In this document: positions 1 through 7,479 of the stretch, one piece after another
How positions within the stretch are numbered: the first letter of the stretch is position 1
How the letters are laid out: every line of letters starts with the position of its first letter
Source of the DNA: an uncultured Phascolarctobacterium sp.
GTDB taxonomy: Bacteria > Bacillota > Negativicutes > Acidaminococcales > Acidaminococcaceae
Assembly: GCA_905200645.1 (NCBI GenBank)
Contig: CAJKLD010000025.1
Span: 1 to 35,055 of the forward strand
Reading direction: 5' to 3'
DNA length: 35,055 bases
The notes under the pieces: generated by a model
Told to the model about the DNA's origin: nothing
The model's database searches: none
The model's input: only the letters and a program-made list of their open reading frames with translations
Position numbers and translations under genes: made by a program

Positions 1-2574
1 TTTGACTACAGCAATCAAAATACAGTTGTAGGCAGCAATGTATCCGCAAACGAGGCAGAAATAATGAGCGGCGCAGATGTGAACGTTACCGGCAGCGACG
101 TAATCGCTAAAGAAAATATTGATATTACCGGACAAAACGTAAATATTGAAAACACAACCAGCGTTTACAACGCGCAGGAAAAGCACGAATTTGAGCGCAG
201 CGGACTTAGTGTGTCTATCGGCGGAGAGGCAATAGACAAAGTAAACGAAGCGGTAAACCATGTAGAGCGTGCAGCGCAAGTAGAAGATAAACGACTGGCA
301 GCGCTGCATGGTTACGAAGCTTACGATACGATAAACAAAAATATGGGTAAGATAAAAGATGCAGCCAAAGACCCGGCGCATAACCTTTCTCTTAACGTAA
401 GCATTGGCACAACAAAGAGCAAGAGCGAAAGCAGCAGCACAACTATAATTGCTAACGAAAGCAACGTCAAAGCTGGCGGTGATGTAAATATTACTGCTAC
501 AGAAAAGGATATTACCATTCAAGGCAGCAATGTGTCCGGAGATAATATTGCTTTAAATGCGAAAGAAAATCTTAATATAACTGCGTCCGAAAATACGAAC
601 GTAACCAAGCAAGATTCCAAATCCAGCAGCGGCAGCCTAGGAGTAACCGTTGGCGCAGGCGGCTTGCAGGGAATTAACGCCGGTTACAGTAAGTTCCAAG
701 GCAATGTTAAAGAAAACAGCACAACATATAACGAAAGCACTGTAACTGCCAATAAGAATTTAGACTTTACAAGCGGAGAAAATACCAACATCCAAGGCGG
801 CAAGCTTAGCGGCGAAAAAGTAAGCGGCAACGTGGGCGGCGATTTGAATATTGCAAGCAAACAGGACAGCAACAGCTATGAAGAACATAATAGTTCTGCC
901 GGTTTGACTTTGGATTATGATATTGGCAGTCATAAAATTGGCGTTGGCGGCGGTGCAAGCAGCAGTAATGTCAGCAGCGATTACAGCAGCACAACGGAGC
1001 AAAGCGGCATTTACGCAGGCGAAGAAGGCTTTGATATCCGCGTAGAAAATAATACTGATTTGAAAGGCGGTATTATTACAAGCGAAGCGGAAGCAGAAAA
1101 GAACAAAATTTCTACCGGTACGCTGACGTTTGAAGATATTCACAACAAAGCTGAATATGAAGCCGGAAGTATAGGCATAAACATTGACACCAGCAAAAAT
1201 GCCGAAAAGAAAGATGCTGGCGTAACGCCGAATATTGGTATGCCTGCGAGTGACAAAGCAGAAAGCACAACCAAAGCGACTATTGCCGAGGGCGAAATTG
1301 AGATTCGCGACAAAGAAAATCAAAAGCAGGATATTAGCAAACTGAATAGAGATACGCAGAATAGTTTGAACAAGCTGGGCGAAATTTTTGATAAAACAAA
1401 AATTGAAGAACGGCAGGAGTTGGCGGGTTTATTTGGCGAGCTTGCCTATAAAGCAGTTGGCGATTTGGCAATTAAAAACGGCTGGGAAGAAGGCAGCGCA
1501 GAAAAGAACGCTTTGCATGCGCTGATTGGCGGCATAATGAGCGAACTTGGCGGCAGCAATTTCTTAGCAGGCGCAAGCGGAGCAATGATCAACGAAATGA
1601 TTCAGGATAAGCTTAGCGATATGTTTGAAGATGACCCTGCAATGCACCAATGGGCCAGCGCATTAGTAGGCGGAGTTGTATCTGAAATAGTTGCCAACAA
1701 TGCACAGGCGGGCGCAAGTGCAGCTGCTAGTGCAACGAAGAATAACTATTTGACGCATAAACAGTGGAATGATTATCAAAGAGAATTAGCAGCTTGTAAT
1801 GGTGATCCAGAAAAAGAGCAGAAAGTACATGATAAGTATGAAAAATTAGATGCTCTTCAAGATGAGATTTGGCTAGCTAAGCATCAGTATGACGAAAACA
1901 AAAATCTAGTAAAAATTGATGATGCGGTTGATATTCATGGCAATGAAGTGTGGTTACAGCCTGGCATGGTTATAGAGTATAGTAATCCAGAACTTGAACA
2001 AGCTATAAAAGCTGTAAAGGATCTTGAATCACCAGTAATAGAACTTAATGACGGTAGTATTTTCTATGTTACAGAGGATGGAAAAGCATATCAGGCATTT
2101 GATGGTCAAAAATTAAGATGTGCACTGCTTGAAGGAACCAAGATTGGTGTACATACAGGTGTTTTGCCTAACCCTAAAGAGATGACTACTGACTATGTTT
2201 ATTTGCAAGCAGGATTAAGTATAAGTAAGACTATTTCTAGTAGTCAAGGATATATCTTGGACAGAGAAGGTAATGTATATATTTTTGATCAAGAACAAAT
2301 TGGTTTTGGGGGTAGTACACCTATATATGGTGGATATGGTAAAGGAACTATAGAAACTTCATGGAAAAAGCAACCTGATAACAGTATTATTGAAGCTATT
2401 TCTGGTAGTAGTACTGGTGCTGGTGCAAGTGCTATAATTAGTAGTAGCGTCTCTATGGGAGATAATGGTAGTGCTATCACTGTTGAAATAGGTGTTGAAA
2501 CATCATTAGGTACAACGTTATATGCTAGACGACATGCTACTTTGATTGGTAATATTTATGAAAGCGAGAATTGA
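1..2574 (+). CDS. cdiA: CdiA-type contact-dependent inhibition exoprotein, C-terminal part (5' end outside window)
   Basis: The reading frame is open from base 1, so the N-terminal secretion domain and most of the filament lie upstream. About the first 400 residues are haemagglutinin-type repeats (GGDVNITA, GGDLNIASKQ, VENNTDLKGGII). A stalk follows (LTFEDIHNKAEYEAGSIG, then RDKENQKQDISKLNRDTQ), then an Ala/Gly-rich pre-toxin segment ending NAQAGASAAASATKNNYL near 1752. The KNNYL stretch sits where proteobacterial CdiA proteins carry VENN. From about 1753 base composition becomes AT-richer and about 270 residues of an unrecognised C-terminal domain follow, rich in Gly/Ser near the end. By family knowledge the filament is displayed on the outer membrane and delivers the C-terminal toxin into neighbouring cells. 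The toxin activity is unknown. The exoprotein family is secure; the CDI role is inferred from the variable tail followed by small genes. Confidence 0.85.
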   Translation, partial: FDYSNQNTVVGSNVSANEAEIMSGADVNVTGSDVIAKENIDITGQNVNIENTTSVYNAQEKHEFERSGLSVSIGGEAIDKVNEAVNHVERAAQVEDKRLAALHGYEAYDTINKNMGKIKDAAKDPAHNLSLNVSIGTTKSKSESSSTTIIANESNVKAGGDVNITATEKDITIQGSNVSGDNIALNAKENLNITASENTNVTKQDSKSSSGSLGVTVGAGGLQGINAGYSKFQGNVKENSTTYNESTVTANKNLDFTSGENTNIQGGKLSGEKVSGNVGGDLNIASKQDSNSYEEHNSSAGLTLDYDIGSHKIGVGGGASSSNVSSDYSSTTEQSGIYAGEEGFDIRVENNTDLKGGIITSEAEAEKNKISTGTLTFEDIHNKAEYEAGSIGINIDTSKNAEKKDAGVTPNIGMPASDKAESTTKATIAEGEIEIRDKENQKQDISKLNRDTQNSLNKLGEIFDKTKIEERQELAGLFGELAYKAVGDLAIKNGWEEGSAEKNALHALIGGIMSELGGSNFLAGASGAMINEMIQDKLSDMFEDDPAMHQWASALVGGVVSEIVANNAQAGASAAASATKNNYLTHKQWNDYQRELAACNGDPEKEQKVHDKYEKLDALQDEIWLAKHQYDENKNLVKIDDAVDIHGNEVWLQPGMVIEYSNPELEQAIKAVKDLESPVIELNDGSIFYVTEDGKAYQAFDGQKLRCALLEGTKIGVHTGVLPNPKEMTTDYVYLQAGLSISKTISSSQGYILDREGNVYIFDQEQIGFGGSTPIYGGYGKGTIETSWKKQPDNSIIEAISGSSTGAGASAIISSSVSMGDNGSAITVEIGVETSLGTTLYARRHATLIGNIYESEN

Positions 2575-2575
2575 T

Positions 2576-2998
2576 ATGAAGATAAAAATTTTAATCATGT
2601 CAATTCTAGTATTAATTGCTCTAAACCCGGCTAAGTTATTATATGAACGTAATTTACCTAATGTATGTCAGCAAGAAAAGGTATTGGCACTAGAAGAAAA
2701 AAAATTGAATATAATAGGTTTTGAGGAGACGAGAAGGGAGTTTGTTAGACAGCAAACATATTTAGTATATTATACACTTAAAGAAGATACTAATGTGGAT
2801 CAGCTAAAAATGATGTTAAAAGAAAAATTTTTAGAAAATGGATGGGGGTATAAAAATGAATTTATTGTTTATGATACATATTTAAAGATGAATAAATTAA
2901 ACATCAACTATACAAAAAAAGATTATTATTGTACAGTTGTTATTAATCCTAATGGTATGGCACTTAGATTTAGATACAAAAATTTTTATCAAAAATAG
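2576..2998 (+). CDS. candidate CDI immunity protein, single N-terminal membrane anchor
   Basis: A 140-residue protein starting one base after the cdiA stop. I chose ATG 2576 because the protein then opens with a basic, hydrophobic stretch (MKIKILIMSILVLIALNP) that looks like a signal anchor; ATG 2558 in the same frame would overlap cdiA and is an alternative. The rest is a soluble Lys/Tyr/Asn-rich domain of about 115 residues with no family I recognise. The gene is AT-rich, unlike the cdiA stalk but like the toxin tail, as expected if toxin and immunity move together. Position directly after a polymorphic toxin tail is the main evidence for immunity function. The product would protect the producer from the toxin ending at 2574, probably at or across the inner membrane. 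Confidence 0.6.
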   Translation: MKIKILIMSILVLIALNPAKLLYERNLPNVCQQEKVLALEEKKLNIIGFEETRREFVRQQTYLVYYTLKEDTNVDQLKMMLKEKFLENGWGYKNEFIVYDTYLKMNKLNINYTKKDYYCTVVINPNGMALRFRYKNFYQK

Positions 2999-3028
2999 CA
3001 TAATCTAGAAAACTTAGGCAGCAACGTA

Positions 3029-4558
3029 GTGGCGGATAAAGATGTAACCGGTAACGTGGGCGGCGATTTGAATATTGCAAGCAAACAGGATAGCAACAGC
3101 TATGAAGAAAAAAATACTTCTGCCGGTTTTGGTATAGGAATTTCTGTAAACGGAAAAGATGTTCCTAACAAGACCGGTGTATTTGGTGGAGCTTCCAAGA
3201 GCGAAATCGACAGCAAATACAACAGCGTTACCGAGCAGAGCGGTATTTATGCAGGCGAAGACGGTTTTGATATTTATGTTGAAAATAATACGGATTTGAA
3301 GGGCGGCATTATTTCCAGTGAAGCGGAAGCCGACAAAAATAAAATTTCTACCGGTACGCTGACTTTTGAAGATATTAAAAACAAAGCAGAATACGAAGCC
3401 GGAAGTATAGGCGTAAACATTGACACCGGCAAAGATGCCGAAAAGAAAGATGCTGGCGTAACGCCGAATATTGGTATGCCCGCGAGTGGCGAAGCCGAAA
3501 GCACAACCAAGGCAACTATTGCTGAGGGCGAAATTGAAATTCGCGACAAAGAAAATCAAAAGCAGGATATTAGCAAACTGAATAGAGATACGCAGAATAG
3601 CCTGAACAAACTGGGAGAAATTTTTGATAAGACAAAAGTGCAAGAAAAACAAGAATTAGCAGGCTTGTTCCAAAAAGCGGCACATTCGGCGATTGGTGAT
3701 TTAACCGGCAAAATAAGTGCGGAAGAAAAAGCTGTGCTGAACGCTTTTGTTGACGGTTTAATTGCAGAATGGTCTAATGGCAATTTCCTTGCGGGAGCAA
3801 GCGGAACAGCATTGTTGGAATCTATGCAAAACGCGCTTAGCGATATAAAAGAACCGGCATTAAAACAAATAGCGGCAGGAATTTTAGGCGCAGCAGCAGG
3901 CGAGCTTGTTGGCGGCAATGCGCAAAGTGGCGCTTCGGGTGCGGTTAGCACGGAGAAGTATAACCATTTGGAGCATGAAGAACAAGAGCAAATTGCTTTT
4001 AGGCTCGAAAAAGCAACAACACAGGAGGAGCGCGTAAAGATTATTTCAGATGCATTGAAACAAAGTGAATATAACAGGCAAACAGACCCGGAACAAGCAG
4101 AGATAATGGAAAAATATCTTATGGATGAGCTTGAGAAAATTACTAAATACGATAACAACGTAGGCGTATCATTTGAAGTAAATCCGGATTTGGGACTGCA
4201 TAATAATTTAATTGCCGCTGAAAAATTCTTTAAAGAATATAATGTTGTAAAATATTTGCCAGAAGTCTTTGGAGAGTCGGTTAAATTGACTGCTATTGAA
4301 TTTGTGGGCCCAACTACATTGGTAGGGAAGGTGTTAAATATAGGGGATTTTTCCTATTCTGTTTATAACAGCTATAATGTACATGGCTTAAATGAAGATT
4401 TTGTTTTTGATGCATCTGTTGAGTCGTTAAAAAATGGTGCTTTTTATATATTTGATAAATATAGTTCTGCTCCAGCAGGCGTTGCAATTTTAAGTAAAGC
4501 ATCTGTAACGGTGTATGTAAATAATGAAGTAAAACACACTAATGGCAAGCAACAATAG
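3029..4558 (+). CDS. orphan CdiA C-terminal module (second toxin cassette, probably not independently expressed)
   Basis: This frame repeats the end of cdiA without its front. It starts inside a haemagglutinin repeat (GNVGGDLNIASKQDSNSYEE) and keeps the stalk almost unchanged up to SLNKLGEIFDKTK. It then diverges through NAQSGASGAVSTEKYNHL (about 3970) into an unrelated tail of about 195 residues. The frame is open right back to the stop of the preceding immunity gene at 2998. The first available start is GTG 3029, with no visible ribosome binding site and no signal for secretion. This is the usual form of orphan cdiA-CT modules, which become active only after recombining through the shared stalk into the full gene. 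The tail has Gly/Val-rich hydrophobic stretches (EFVGPTTLVGKVLNIG) and no family I recognise. It could be a degraded remnant rather than a live cassette. Confidence 0.7.
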   Translation: MADKDVTGNVGGDLNIASKQDSNSYEEKNTSAGFGIGISVNGKDVPNKTGVFGGASKSEIDSKYNSVTEQSGIYAGEDGFDIYVENNTDLKGGIISSEAEADKNKISTGTLTFEDIKNKAEYEAGSIGVNIDTGKDAEKKDAGVTPNIGMPASGEAESTTKATIAEGEIEIRDKENQKQDISKLNRDTQNSLNKLGEIFDKTKVQEKQELAGLFQKAAHSAIGDLTGKISAEEKAVLNAFVDGLIAEWSNGNFLAGASGTALLESMQNALSDIKEPALKQIAAGILGAAAGELVGGNAQSGASGAVSTEKYNHLEHEEQEQIAFRLEKATTQEERVKIISDALKQSEYNRQTDPEQAEIMEKYLMDELEKITKYDNNVGVSFEVNPDLGLHNNLIAAEKFFKEYNVVKYLPEVFGESVKLTAIEFVGPTTLVGKVLNIGDFSYSVYNSYNVHGLNEDFVFDASVESLKNGAFYIFDKYSSAPAGVAILSKASVTVYVNNEVKHTNGKQQ

Positions 4559-4569
4559 GAGTTAGAATT

Positions 4570-4953
4570 ATGTTGGACTTTTTTAGAAACTACACTTGGA
4601 TTATTATTATTGCTTGTTTTATCAATATATATAAATTTATAAAGAGCAAAAGAAAAAACACTTTGAGTGAATTAATGATTATTATACTGAGTGTTTTTAT
4701 GGGAGTATGGTTGCTTGATTATTTTTCTATGAATTTACTAAAAAAGAAATTTGGAATAGCAAGTAATCATATCTTAGGAATATTAGTAACATTGCAATAT
4801 TTCTTTGTTATGAAAAATGCATATACAAAAATAAAAAATATAGAGAATATTGATGAACGGGAAAAAAAATTAAAACAATTTTGTTTTGAATCGATATATT
4901 TAGTGTTTATATTTATTTTAGCAGTATGGTATATAGGAATTTATAATAAATGA
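4570..4953 (+). CDS. candidate membrane immunity protein for the orphan toxin
   Basis: A 127-residue protein with three or four predicted membrane segments: around residues 8-24 (WIIIIACFINIY), 37-56 (IIILSVFMGVWLLDYF), 68-82 (ILGILVTLQYFF) and 108-124 (SIYLVFIFILAVWYIGIY). A Lys/Glu-rich loop lies before the last one. AGGAG overlaps the stop of the orphan toxin (4557-4561) and precedes ATG 4570 by eight bases, so it could be translated by coupling. It is very AT-rich. I recognise no family. Its position after a CdiA-CT tail suggests immunity. Polytopic immunity proteins usually accompany toxins that act at the inner membrane, so the partner toxin may be pore-forming or membrane-active; that is inference. 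Confidence 0.6.
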   Translation: MLDFFRNYTWIIIIACFINIYKFIKSKRKNTLSELMIIILSVFMGVWLLDYFSMNLLKKKFGIASNHILGILVTLQYFFVMKNAYTKIKNIENIDEREKKLKQFCFESIYLVFIFILAVWYIGIYNK

Positions 4954-5059
4954 TGTTTATTAACAAAGCATAGACATTATTAGAAAGTTATCACAATGTA
5001 AACATATCGTACCATAGGGGATATTTGAATTTATAATTATAACGAAATTTATAATTTTA

Positions 5060-5101
5060 GACTGTAGAAAAATGTCGCAGAAAGGTGACTTTTCTACAGT
5101 C
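5060..5101. repeat. 12-bp perfect inverted repeat, hairpin after the CDI locus
   Basis: GACTGTAGAAAA at 5060-5071 is the exact reverse complement of TTTTCTACAGTC at 5090-5101, with an 18-base loop. No T-run follows on the + strand, so it is not a clean intrinsic terminator. It could cap the cdi transcript or be an end of a lost mobile element. Confidence 0.6.
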
Positions 5102-5143
5102 TGAACGTACTACTTCTCGGTACGCTGGGGGTTTTTAGCAAGT

Positions 5144-5377
5144 CGAATATAATATCACGAAGTGAAAATACGAGCTTTTAGCCAGCAAGAGCTTAAAAGC
5201 ATAGAAATTGAGCAACTGTTTGAGCGCAGCGAGTTTTGCGAAATTTCGTTATGCTTTTGCTCGAAGCTGGCGTTAAGAAAGCGAGTTGAACGAGTGATAT
5301 TATATTCGCTACTATATTTTTTACAACATATGAGTAGCCATTCATAGAGCGAAACGCGCTATGGAGCGTATGTTCGC
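5144..5377 (+). repeat. 165-bp near-palindromic repeat plus conserved flank, copy 1
   Basis: The core 5144-5308 is bounded by perfect 15-bp inverted ends (CGAATATAATATCAC and its complement at 5294-5308) and contains further nested complementarity (CCAGCAAGAGC against GCTCGAAGCTGG; AAAAGCATA against TATGCTTTT, imperfect). The flank 5323-5377 begins ACAACATATGAGTAG and carries its own hairpin around CATAGAGCGAAACGCGCTATG. A second full copy lies at 26227-26460 with the core inverted but the flank in the same orientation. A truncated copy lies at 33991. No protein is encoded. Confidence 0.8.
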
Positions 5378-5397
5378 AGTAAAATGGTTGCAAAAAA

Positions 5398-5424
5398 AAT
5401 AACTGCCAGATAATGGCAGTTATT
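5398..5424. terminator. bidirectional intrinsic terminator
   Basis: An 11-bp perfect stem (5398-5408 with 5414-5424) and a five-base loop GATAA. On the minus strand it is followed by a run of eight T, which fits termination of the minus-strand gene ending at 5433. A T-rich stretch also follows on the plus strand. Confidence 0.8.
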
Positions 5425-5432
5425 GTAATTTT

Positions 5433-5735
5433 TTACTTTTTTGGCAGCTTGTATTCTTTTAACGCCTGCAAAAGTTCGGCGCTTTCCGCAGGATATTGAG
5501 CGCACAATTTTTTGAGCGCGGCAAAATTTTTCAGCTCCACGCCCCAAAGAAAACAGCCTGCGTCGTCATAGGCTGCAACAACGATAAACTTTTTCTCATC
5601 AACGGGCGTTGCGCCCAAGTCATTGGTGAGCATAATATATTCTGTGGCAAAATCCATACCGTAAACAGTGATATTTTCTTCCGGCGTAGTATCTGCCCAG
5701 AAGCCTAATTTGTCAAAATCAGCAGCAGTAAGCAT
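5433..5735 (-). CDS. hypothetical protein, about 100 residues
   Basis: A small acidic soluble protein on the minus strand. I set the start at the ATG ending at 5735, because GAGGTG sits about six bases upstream of it; the upstream GTG would overlap that binding site. The sequence opens MLTAADFDKLGFWADTTPEE and has a central stretch with VDEKKFIVVAAYDDAGCFLWG. It ends in a helical Ala/Leu-rich segment. There are no membrane segments and no signal peptide. I do not recognise the family. It is monocistronic, with its own terminator just downstream and divergent from the following + strand genes. Confidence 0.65.
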   Translation of the reverse strand: MLTAADFDKLGFWADTTPEENITVYGMDFATEYIMLTNDLGATPVDEKKFIVVAAYDDAGCFLWGVELKNFAALKKLCAQYPAESAELLQALKEYKLPKK

Positions 5736-5834
5736 AAAGCACCTCAATTTTTTGTTAAAATTTTATGCTACTATTTTATCACATTTTGGCGGAAAAAGCT
5801 CTGCCCTTTTGGGATAAATTGCCTGCCGTTAGCT

Positions 5835-5862
5835 TTGCGCGCAAGAAGAAGTGTGGTATAAT
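5835..5862 (+). promoter_or_regulatory. promoter for the zinc-ribbon/amidohydrolase pair
   Basis: TTGCGC at 5835-5840, a 16-base spacer, then TATAAT at 5857-5862 preceded by TGG, which gives an extended -10 (TGNTATAAT). It lies 32 bases before the GTG start at 5894. Confidence 0.6.
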
Positions 5863-5893
5863 TAATTGTCATATTTAGGCGGGAGGTGGCGCT

Positions 5894-6088
5894 GTGAAAA
5901 AGAAAGAGCAGAGGCTTTTGCAGGTGGAATTTATTTGTCCCGGCTGCGGAAAAAGTTTGGCTTGGGCGCTGCCAACCGCTGTAATAAGCTGTCCGCGATG
6001 CGGGCTGTGGGTGACGCAGAATAATCGCCGTAAGCCGCAGGTAGAAATTTTTCTGCCTGTGGACAGTGATCAAACGGAGCTTTTTTAA
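5894..6088 (+). CDS. small zinc-ribbon protein
   Basis: A 64-residue protein starting at GTG 5894, with a strong GGGAGGTGG five to thirteen bases before it. Two knuckles, CPGCG (about residues 15-19) and CPRCG (about 33-37), form a four-cysteine zinc ribbon. The N-terminus is basic and the C-terminus acidic. Such ribbons bind one zinc and serve as small nucleic-acid or protein-binding modules; the partner is unknown. It precedes the M20 hydrolase by 18 bases, so the two are probably cotranscribed. Confidence 0.7.
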   Translation: MKKKEQRLLQVEFICPGCGKSLAWALPTAVISCPRCGLWVTQNNRRKPQVEIFLPVDSDQTELF

Positions 6089-6106
6089 ATAGGAGATGAT
6101 TATATT

Positions 6107-7408
6107 ATGACTAATATTTGGGAAGAAGCTAAAAGCTTGCGCGACGAAATGGTTGCCCGCCGCAGAGATTTGCACAGACATCCCGAAACAGGCTGGACAG
6201 AATTTCGTACAGCCAGCATGATAATTAAAGAATTGCAAGGCTTAGGCTACGAGGTTGCTTTTGGCGCTGCGGTAGTAGACGAAGCTTCTATGATGGGGGT
6301 GCCTAAAGAGACGGAACTGGCAGCTTATATGGAGCGCGCCGTTCAGGAAGGCGCTGATAAAAATTTAGTTGCACAAATGGCCGGCGGCAAAACCGGCGTG
6401 GTAGCCGTGCTGAAAACCGGCAAAACCGGCAAAACCGTAGCTTTTCGTTTTGATATGGATTGCAATGATGTGGATGAGGAGCAAGGCGAAGCTCATCGTC
6501 CGGCGAAAGAAAATTTTGCTTCCTGCCATGCAAAGGCTATGCACGCTTGCGGTCACGACGGTCATGTAACTATCGGCTTGGCACTGGCTAAGCTTTTGGC
6601 TGCTCATAAAAGTGAATTAGCCGGTATTGTGAAGCTGATTTTTCAGCCTGCGGAAGAAGGTGTGCGCGGCGCTTACGCTATGGTTAACGCTGGTGTAGTT
6701 GATGATGTAGATTATCTTTTCGGCGGACACATTGGCTTTAAAGCTACTGCTGACAATTCTTTAGTTACTATGACCGACGGATTTTTGGCTACCACTAAGC
6801 TGGACGCAGAATTTAAAGGCGTATCCGCTCACGCAGGCGCAGCGCCGGAGCAGGGTAAAAATGCGCTTTTGGCAGCGGCGCAGGCAGCAATTTCTTTAAA
6901 CACTATTTCTCGCCACAGCCAAGGCTCCAGCCGCATTAACGTGGGCGTGCTGAACGCAGGTACGGGACGTAATGTTGTGCCGGATATTGCTGCTTTAAAA
7001 TTAGAAACCCGCGGTGCAACCACGGAAATCAATAATTTTATGGTCAGCGAAGCGCGCCGTATGCTTGAGGCTTGCGCCGCTATGTACGACGTAGATTTGA
7101 AAATTTCCATGGCAGGCGGCGCTCCTGCCTGCCTAGCCGACCAAGAGCTTGGGCACGAGGTGGCAGAGCTGGCGCGTGCTAAATGTCATTATGACGAAAT
7201 TGCCGAATATGTGGATATGGGCGGCAGCGAGGATTGCGGCTATTTTATGGAGCGGGTGCAGCAAAAGGGCGGCCGTGCTTTATATATGATGTATGGCACT
7301 AAAATTGCTGCCGGACACCACAACAGCCATTTTGATTTTAACGAAGAAGCGTTGTGGAAGGCTGCGGCAACCTTAACGGAAATTGCCATTCATTTTACAA
7401 ATAAATAA
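6107..7408 (+). CDS. M20 family amidohydrolase, AbgA-like (p-aminobenzoyl-glutamate hydrolase subunit type)
   Basis: A 433-residue zinc hydrolase that follows E. coli AbgA along its whole length as I recall it. Shared landmarks are HPETGWTEFRTAS near residue 25, the long insert VVDEASMMGVPKE, MHACGHDGHVTIG around 145-157 with metal ligands H150 and D151, QPAEEG around 180-185 with the catalytic Glu pair, the dimerisation-domain stretch GRNVVPDIAALKLETRGA, and AAGHHNSHFDF near the end. AbgA pairs with AbgB to split p-aminobenzoyl-glutamate, a folate breakdown product. No AbgB partner or AbgT transporter is next to it here, so the substrate could be another N-acyl amino acid. GGAG lies ahead of ATG 6107. 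It has no signal peptide and is cytoplasmic. Confidence 0.85.
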   Translation: MTNIWEEAKSLRDEMVARRRDLHRHPETGWTEFRTASMIIKELQGLGYEVAFGAAVVDEASMMGVPKETELAAYMERAVQEGADKNLVAQMAGGKTGVVAVLKTGKTGKTVAFRFDMDCNDVDEEQGEAHRPAKENFASCHAKAMHACGHDGHVTIGLALAKLLAAHKSELAGIVKLIFQPAEEGVRGAYAMVNAGVVDDVDYLFGGHIGFKATADNSLVTMTDGFLATTKLDAEFKGVSAHAGAAPEQGKNALLAAAQAAISLNTISRHSQGSSRINVGVLNAGTGRNVVPDIAALKLETRGATTEINNFMVSEARRMLEACAAMYDVDLKISMAGGAPACLADQELGHEVAELARAKCHYDEIAEYVDMGGSEDCGYFMERVQQKGGRALYMMYGTKIAAGHHNSHFDFNEEALWKAAATLTEIAIHFTNK

Positions 7409-7479
7409 GTAAAAGCCATACTTCCGCCATAATGTTCTGTTATACTAAAAATATAAATACGGATTTGGAGGTATGATTT

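Larger units (their letters stand above)
4954..5432. other. gene-free stretch between the CDI locus and the next gene
   Basis: No credible gene. 4954-5059 is AT-rich without visible features. It is followed by a perfect hairpin (5060-5101), a near-palindromic repeat with its conserved flank (5144-5377) and a terminator (5398-5424). Short open frames here are by-products of the repeat. Confidence 0.7.

Noticed and set aside
1042..1053. Literal VENN motif as the pre-toxin boundary
   Set aside because: It lies within a haemagglutinin repeat (VENNTDLKGG) conserved in both CdiA copies, about 700 bases before the point where the toxins diverge.
760..1323. Minus-strand open frame antisense to cdiA
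   Set aside because: It is the mirror of the repetitive cdiA coding frame; the same peptide recurs opposite the orphan module (3014-3652), and it has no ribosome binding site.
5162..5347. Short open frame across the near-palindromic repeat
   Set aside because: The sequence is a structured repeat present elsewhere with its core inverted; it has no start signal.
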